This document shows positions 6,820-10,189 of a DNA stretch of 10,189 nt, piece after piece; positions within the stretch are counted from its first letter, which is position 1, and every line of letters starts with the position of its first letter. The notes beneath the pieces were generated by a model. That model saw nothing but the letters and a program-made list of their open reading frames with translations, had not been told where the DNA came from and did no database searches. The stretch is from NCBI GenBank assembly GCA_965371805.1, contig CBDUZW010000111.1, positions 1 through 10,189 of the forward strand. The letters are read 5' to 3'. The stretch comes from JAOZTV01 sp965371805. GTDB taxonomy: Bacteria > Acidobacteriota > Aminicenantia > UBA2199. The position numbers and the translations under genes were made by a program.

Positions 6820-7977
6820 TTAGCTAACCGCTTTTTTTAAAATATCAACTTTATCAAGTTTTTCCCAGCTGAATTCATTTCTTCCAAAATGACCATATGA
6901 AGCTGTATTTTGATATATAGGCTTTTTTAAATCCAATGCGGCAAGTATTGCTTCCGGCTTTAACGGGAAGAATTCTCTTATTAAGTCAGTGATCTTTTCT
7001 TCTGAATGTTTCCCTGTTCCAAAAAGATTTACATTTATTGAAACTGGTTCTGCAACTCCTATTGCATATGCGAGTTGAACTTCACACTTTTCTGCCAAGT
7101 CTGCTGCAACAATGTTTTTTGCTATATATCTTGCTATATATGCTCCGGATCTGTCAACTTTTGAAGGATCTTTACCTGAAAATGCTCCTCCTCCATGTCT
7201 TCCCATTCCTCCATATGTATCAACTATTATTTTTCTTCCAGTAAGTCCGGAATCTGCATAAGGACCTCCTAATACAAATTGTCCTGTTGGGTTTACATAG
7301 AATTTCGTATCTTCTGTCAGCCATTCTCCACATACCGGTTTGATAACTTTTTCAATAACATCCTGTTTAATAGTTTTATGTGTTATTCCTGCATCATGTT
7401 GATTTGAGATAACAACAGTTGTAATGCTTTTTGGTTTTCCATTTTCATACTCAACTGTTACCTGAGATTTTCCATCTGGTCCGAAATATGGGATTGTTTT
7501 ATTTTTTCTTACTTCTGCAAGTTTCATTGTAAGCTTATGTGCCATTGATATCGGAAGTGGCATAAACTCGGGAGTTTCGTTTGTTGCATATCCAAACATC
7601 ATACCTTGATCTCCAGCACCCTGTTCTTTATATTCTCCCTCTCCAGCTGTAACTCCTTGAGATATATCTTTTGATTGTTCTTCAAGATGCACTAGTACGG
7701 CACAAGTATCAGCATCTATTCCATATTGAGATTTTGTATATCCTATTTCTTTGAGTGTATTTCTTGTGATTTCCGGGATGTTTACATAAGCATTTGTTGT
7801 TAGTTCACCGGCAACAATTACCATTCCTGTTTTTGTCAGACATTCAACTGCAACCCTTGAATTAGGATCTTTCTCTAAACATGCATCCAATACCGCGTCA
7901 GAAATCTGATCACATATTTTATCAGGATGTCCTTCAGTTACAGATTCTGATGTAAATAAATATTTTCCTTTATCCAT
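6820..7977 (-). CDS. metK: S-adenosylmethionine synthetase (methionine adenosyltransferase)
   Basis: A 385-aa protein, normal length for bacterial MetK. It makes S-adenosylmethionine from methionine and ATP in the cytoplasm, releasing phosphate and diphosphate. Signatures: FTSESVTEGHPDKICDQISD (8-27) with catalytic H17, GAGDQGMMFGYA (120-131), and the glycine-rich phosphate loop GGGAFSGKDPSKVDRSGAY (262-280). The end HFGRNEFSWEKLDK is also family-typical. A strong AAAGGAG (7987-7993) sits 9 nt before the ATG. Nothing in the 60-nt leader has room for or resembles a SAM riboswitch. The product supplies the cofactor used by the YgiQ radical SAM enzyme, though that link is general rather than specific. 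The HD-GYP gene follows after 16 nt. Confidence 0.98.
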   Translation of the reverse strand: MDKGKYLFTSESVTEGHPDKICDQISDAVLDACLEKDPNSRVAVECLTKTGMVIVAGELTTNAYVNIPEITRNTLKEIGYTKSQYGIDADTCAVLVHLEEQSKDISQGVTAGEGEYKEQGAGDQGMMFGYATNETPEFMPLPISMAHKLTMKLAEVRKNKTIPYFGPDGKSQVTVEYENGKPKSITTVVISNQHDAGITHKTIKQDVIEKVIKPVCGEWLTEDTKFYVNPTGQFVLGGPYADSGLTGRKIIVDTYGGMGRHGGGAFSGKDPSKVDRSGAYIARYIAKNIVAADLAEKCEVQLAYAIGVAEPVSINVNLFGTGKHSEEKITDLIREFFPLKPEAILAALDLKKPIYQNTASYGHFGRNEFSWEKLDKVDILKKAVS

Positions 7978-8012
7978 TCTATAATACTCCTTTATATATC
8001 ATATTCTCTAAA

Positions 8013-8041
8013 ATATTAACAAAAAATAAAATTTATGTCAA
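8013..8041 (-). promoter_or_regulatory. candidate promoter of metK
   Basis: On the minus strand TTGACA (8041-8036, a perfect -35) is followed after 17 nt by TAATAT (8018-8013, 4/6 match to TATAAT). The -35 box overlaps the thyX stop codon (TGA at 8040-8038). Transcription would begin near 8006, about 29 nt before the metK start, leaving just enough leader for its ribosome-binding site. This suggests metK and the HD-GYP gene can be expressed separately from the kinase-thyX pair. Confidence 0.55.
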
Positions 8042-9504
8042 TATTGAACTTTAGGTTCTTTTGAGAATATTTTTTTATATTGTTCAGTGTAATCGCTTTT
8101 GCCACAGAGTAACATTGTCGATAAAGGAAAAATCTTTTTGACTTTTATTGAGAGGAGAGCGGCCATATTTCTGATATCCCATTGAGTATGCTTATCTTCA
8201 CGGAGTCTAATGAAATGGTATAGTGATCTAAGATTTATTTTCATGATCACAGTTCTCTTATGAGAATTTGTCAAAATATAATCTGCGCTATTTGGATATT
8301 TATTTTTTAGTTTAAAATAAGTACTATTTGTTTTGTTTATGATCATTTCAAATTCATCTTTTAAACCGTTTTTTATTATTCTTTCCGGAATTGTATTCAT
8401 CATATTTGGATCATAATCAGATATAAGCAGAGTTGCTATTCTATGTCTCTTTAATTGAGCAAAATTTGAGGCACTGATAGTCGCTTTAAATGTGATTTCA
8501 GGGAGCTCAAATTCCCTTGGAAGTGTGTCAAAAAACTCTAGAGATTCAAAAATGTTTTTAAATATTTCTTCCTTTTTCTTAAAACTTAAACCTTTAATTT
8601 TTTCTACTGCATCTGAATAGGATATGTTTCCTTTCAATGCCAACATTGATATAAGAATTAAGTCATCTCCATCCGGTGTGTGATTTATGATTTCAATTTC
8701 ATGGATGTTTTTTTTCTTTGAAGGTATAACTTCAATTTCAGAGAGAATATCTTCAAATTTGAGAGATGTTTTTTTCTCAAATTCAGATGGATTGGGAAAT
8801 AGAATGATTGAAGGTGCTATTTCGCAAACAAGTGAATATATCTTCCTGCCGATTTCTCTTACTTCAGAGTATTTGCTCAGTGCAAATTTTCTAAACAAAT
8901 GTTCCAGATTCCTGGCATTTATTGTTAATCCGACCTGTCCTTTTGTTGAAAGAGATAGAATGTATCTTGCATCCTCTTTTGCCCAACCTTCTAATGTTCT
9001 TTTCTCAGCTTTACTATTTATATCAGGATTTTTCTTAAAAATATCATCTTTAAGAATCTTATAAGCTTTGTTATAAAAGGAATTCTGTTCCATGATATTT
9101 TCTTTAAATTGATTTAACAATTCTTCTTCAATAATTTCTTCTGGAATTATATAGTCACCATCCAGGGTTACATAACGTTGAGACTTTTCTGTATAGGATA
9201 CTAAACGAAATTTTTCTATCTCTTCAAGTGCAAGTCTTGATACACCAATTAAATCAAAATTAAAAACAGCATGTTCTGCTACTGAATGGTGTCCCATCCC
9301 AAAAATTATGTTTGAATTCGATTTTCTTGCTTTTTTTACATCTTCTCTTGCCTGTTTTCTTAATTCAGTTACACTTTTTTTACTACGGCTTATTCGTGCA
9401 TATGCAGCGCTGAAAATCTCCGGAGTCAGCAGTTCGGGATTTTTGATATTCAAAGAATTTAATATGTCAAGATCAATATTATATCCGGCTAAATTAATTT
9501 CCAT
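8038..9504 (-). CDS. thyX: tandem-domain ThyX-like FAD-dependent thymidylate synthase
   Basis: A 488-aa protein, about twice the length of single-domain ThyX, with two ThyX-like domains (about 30-235 and 270-470). ThyX methylates dUMP to dTMP using FAD, NAD(P)H and methylenetetrahydrofolate. Domain 1 has GHHSVAEH (71-78) and SYTEKSQRY (103-111), but its RHR reads K98-F-R100, and after NAR (196-198) the position of the conserved arginine is F207. Domain 2 has RHR (353-355) and the textbook NLRSLYHFIRLREDKHTQWD (424-443, R435), but lacks the GHxSxxEH histidines, and its dUMP-binding Ser/Arg positions are Asp (363, 365). Canonical active sites form between subunits, so the halves may complement each other (inference). 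It begins directly after the kinase stop codon (TAA-ATG), with only a weak upstream ribosome-binding site. Confidence 0.82.
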   Translation of the reverse strand: MEINLAGYNIDLDILNSLNIKNPELLTPEIFSAAYARISRSKKSVTELRKQAREDVKKARKSNSNIIFGMGHHSVAEHAVFNFDLIGVSRLALEEIEKFRLVSYTEKSQRYVTLDGDYIIPEEIIEEELLNQFKENIMEQNSFYNKAYKILKDDIFKKNPDINSKAEKRTLEGWAKEDARYILSLSTKGQVGLTINARNLEHLFRKFALSKYSEVREIGRKIYSLVCEIAPSIILFPNPSEFEKKTSLKFEDILSEIEVIPSKKKNIHEIEIINHTPDGDDLILISMLALKGNISYSDAVEKIKGLSFKKKEEIFKNIFESLEFFDTLPREFELPEITFKATISASNFAQLKRHRIATLLISDYDPNMMNTIPERIIKNGLKDEFEMIINKTNSTYFKLKNKYPNSADYILTNSHKRTVIMKINLRSLYHFIRLREDKHTQWDIRNMAALLSIKVKKIFPLSTMLLCGKSDYTEQYKKIFSKEPKVQY

Positions 9505-10089
9505 TTATTGTTTTTCCAGTTTTTCCGAAATTTTTTCAGCAAGTTTATAGAGGGTCTCTTCAATATCTTTGTTATTCCATATTTCAATAACTTTTAGTTC
9601 CTCTTTTTTTATCGTTTTTAAATATAGAGCTTCAATATTATCAGCAATTTTTAAAAAATCATTTCTTATAGATGTACTTTTTCTTGTTTCAAGAACTGAG
9701 GGATCAACACGAATAAAAAACACAATATCATAGGATTTTATCCAATAGTCATATATTGTACGTAGAACTTCATTTTTTTCAGACAACTGCTTATTATCTC
9801 CGACTCTTAATAGATATTTTTTCCAATATATCCATTGGTCAAAGATTGTTTTATCACATAGTAAAATATCAGGAGTATTTATAGATTTTTTGTTCTCTTC
9901 ATTTATTTGAGTAGAAAAATAATAAAACTGACTAATAAAATTCGTTTCTTGATCACCATCGAAAGGACTCCTGTTTGAAATATCTTCAAGTATTTCAAGA
10001 TTATATTTAATACCGAGTACTTTTTTTAATTCCTCCATTAATGAAGTTTTTCCACAACCAGGAATTCCTGCAAATCCAATTTTTAACAT
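9505..10089 (-). CDS. P-loop nucleotide/nucleoside kinase-like ATPase (AAA_28 type)
   Basis: A 194-aa protein opening with MLKIGFAGIPGCGKTS, an intact Walker A loop (G8-T15). A Walker B-like strand, PDILLCDKTIFDQW, follows near the middle. IVFFIRVDPSVLETRKSTSIRND is the strand and arginine-rich lid region, as in small nucleoside/nucleotide kinases and the AAA_28/NadR kinase-like group. The substrate cannot be read from sequence. Direct abutment to the ThyX-like gene suggests a role in deoxynucleotide (perhaps thymidine or dTMP) metabolism, but this is guilt by association only. The start has no strong ribosome-binding site. It is the first gene of the minus-strand block, with a candidate promoter just upstream. 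Confidence 0.75.
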   Translation of the reverse strand: MLKIGFAGIPGCGKTSLMEELKKVLGIKYNLEILEDISNRSPFDGDQETNFISQFYYFSTQINEENKKSINTPDILLCDKTIFDQWIYWKKYLLRVGDNKQLSEKNEVLRTIYDYWIKSYDIVFFIRVDPSVLETRKSTSIRNDFLKIADNIEALYLKTIKKEELKVIEIWNNKDIEETLYKLAEKISEKLEKQ

Positions 10090-10127
10090 TTACTGATTCT
10101 AATTGATATTTTTTAAAAAAGCAAATT

Positions 10128-10157
10128 ATTATATAAACCTAAATTTTTAATCAACAA
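10128..10157 (-). promoter_or_regulatory. candidate promoter of the kinase-thyX pair
   Basis: On the minus strand TTGTTG (10157-10152) and TATAAT (10133-10128, a perfect -10) are separated by 18 nt, and transcription would start about 30 nt before the kinase ATG. The -35 is weak. The rest of 10090-10189 is AT-rich and holds no other gene I can support. Confidence 0.4.
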
Positions 10158-10189
10158 AACTACAAGTTGTTTTTTTTGTTAATTAGGCC

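Noticed and set aside
7038..7244. 68-aa plus-strand Leu-rich frame inside metK
   Set aside because: Antisense to strongly conserved MetK motifs; composition is explained by the opposite strand.
6789..7977. Identical 13-base beginnings (ATGGATAAAGGAA) of metK and the HD-GYP gene
   Set aside because: The identity stops right after these codons, and Met-Asp-Lys-Gly in common codons can arise by chance; no evidence of duplication or recombination.
7978..8037. Possible SAM riboswitch before metK
   Set aside because: Only 60 nt, almost all A/T, with no multi-helix structure; too short for known SAM riboswitch classes once the promoter is placed.
8687..9064. 125-aa plus-strand open frame inside the thyX-like gene
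   Set aside because: It lies entirely antisense to a well-conserved coding region and has no ribosome-binding site or recognisable domain.

Overview
An AT-rich (about 30% G+C by eye), gene-dense bacterial chromosomal segment made mostly of housekeeping genes in two facing blocks. I see no rRNA, tRNA, CRISPR array, phage gene or transposase. The mix (LemA with TPM-domain proteins, YgiQ-type radical SAM protein, TsaB/RimI, HD-GYP response regulator, tandem ThyX-like protein) would fit an anaerobic or fermentative member of a deep or candidate lineage such as Spirochaetota or Muiribacteriota. That placement is a low-confidence guess from gene content and composition.

Left block, plus strand (1-3879): the 3' end of an unidentified gene, then lemA, a membrane protein with a TPM domain interrupted by two helices, a secreted/anchored TPM protein with a glycine-rich tail (YgcG type), and a UPF0313/YgiQ radical SAM protein. 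The last gene most likely starts at a GTG inside the 3' end of the TPM gene, so the junctions from the first TPM gene onward are overlapping or translationally coupled. The ygiQ stop codon lies inside a long imperfect palindrome of about 185 bp (3869-4053) that fills most of the following gap. It looks like a snap-back, MITE-like element and may have cut off the usual end of YgiQ.

Middle block, plus strand (4107-5675): an RsbW-like ATP-binding protein, tsaB and rimI, each overlapping the next. TsaB takes part in tRNA t6A synthesis and RimI acetylates ribosomal protein S18, so two of the three genes serve translation.

Right block, minus strand (10089 down to 5718): a P-loop nucleotide/nucleoside kinase-like protein, a 488-aa protein with two ThyX-like domains, metK (S-adenosylmethionine synthetase) and an HD-GYP response regulator. 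The kinase and ThyX-like genes abut exactly (TAA then ATG). metK appears to have its own promoter, whose -35 box overlaps the thyX stop codon. The two blocks converge at 5676-5717 with no recognisable terminator.

The most interesting items are the two-domain ThyX protein, whose halves have lost complementary parts of the active site, and the long palindrome after ygiQ.
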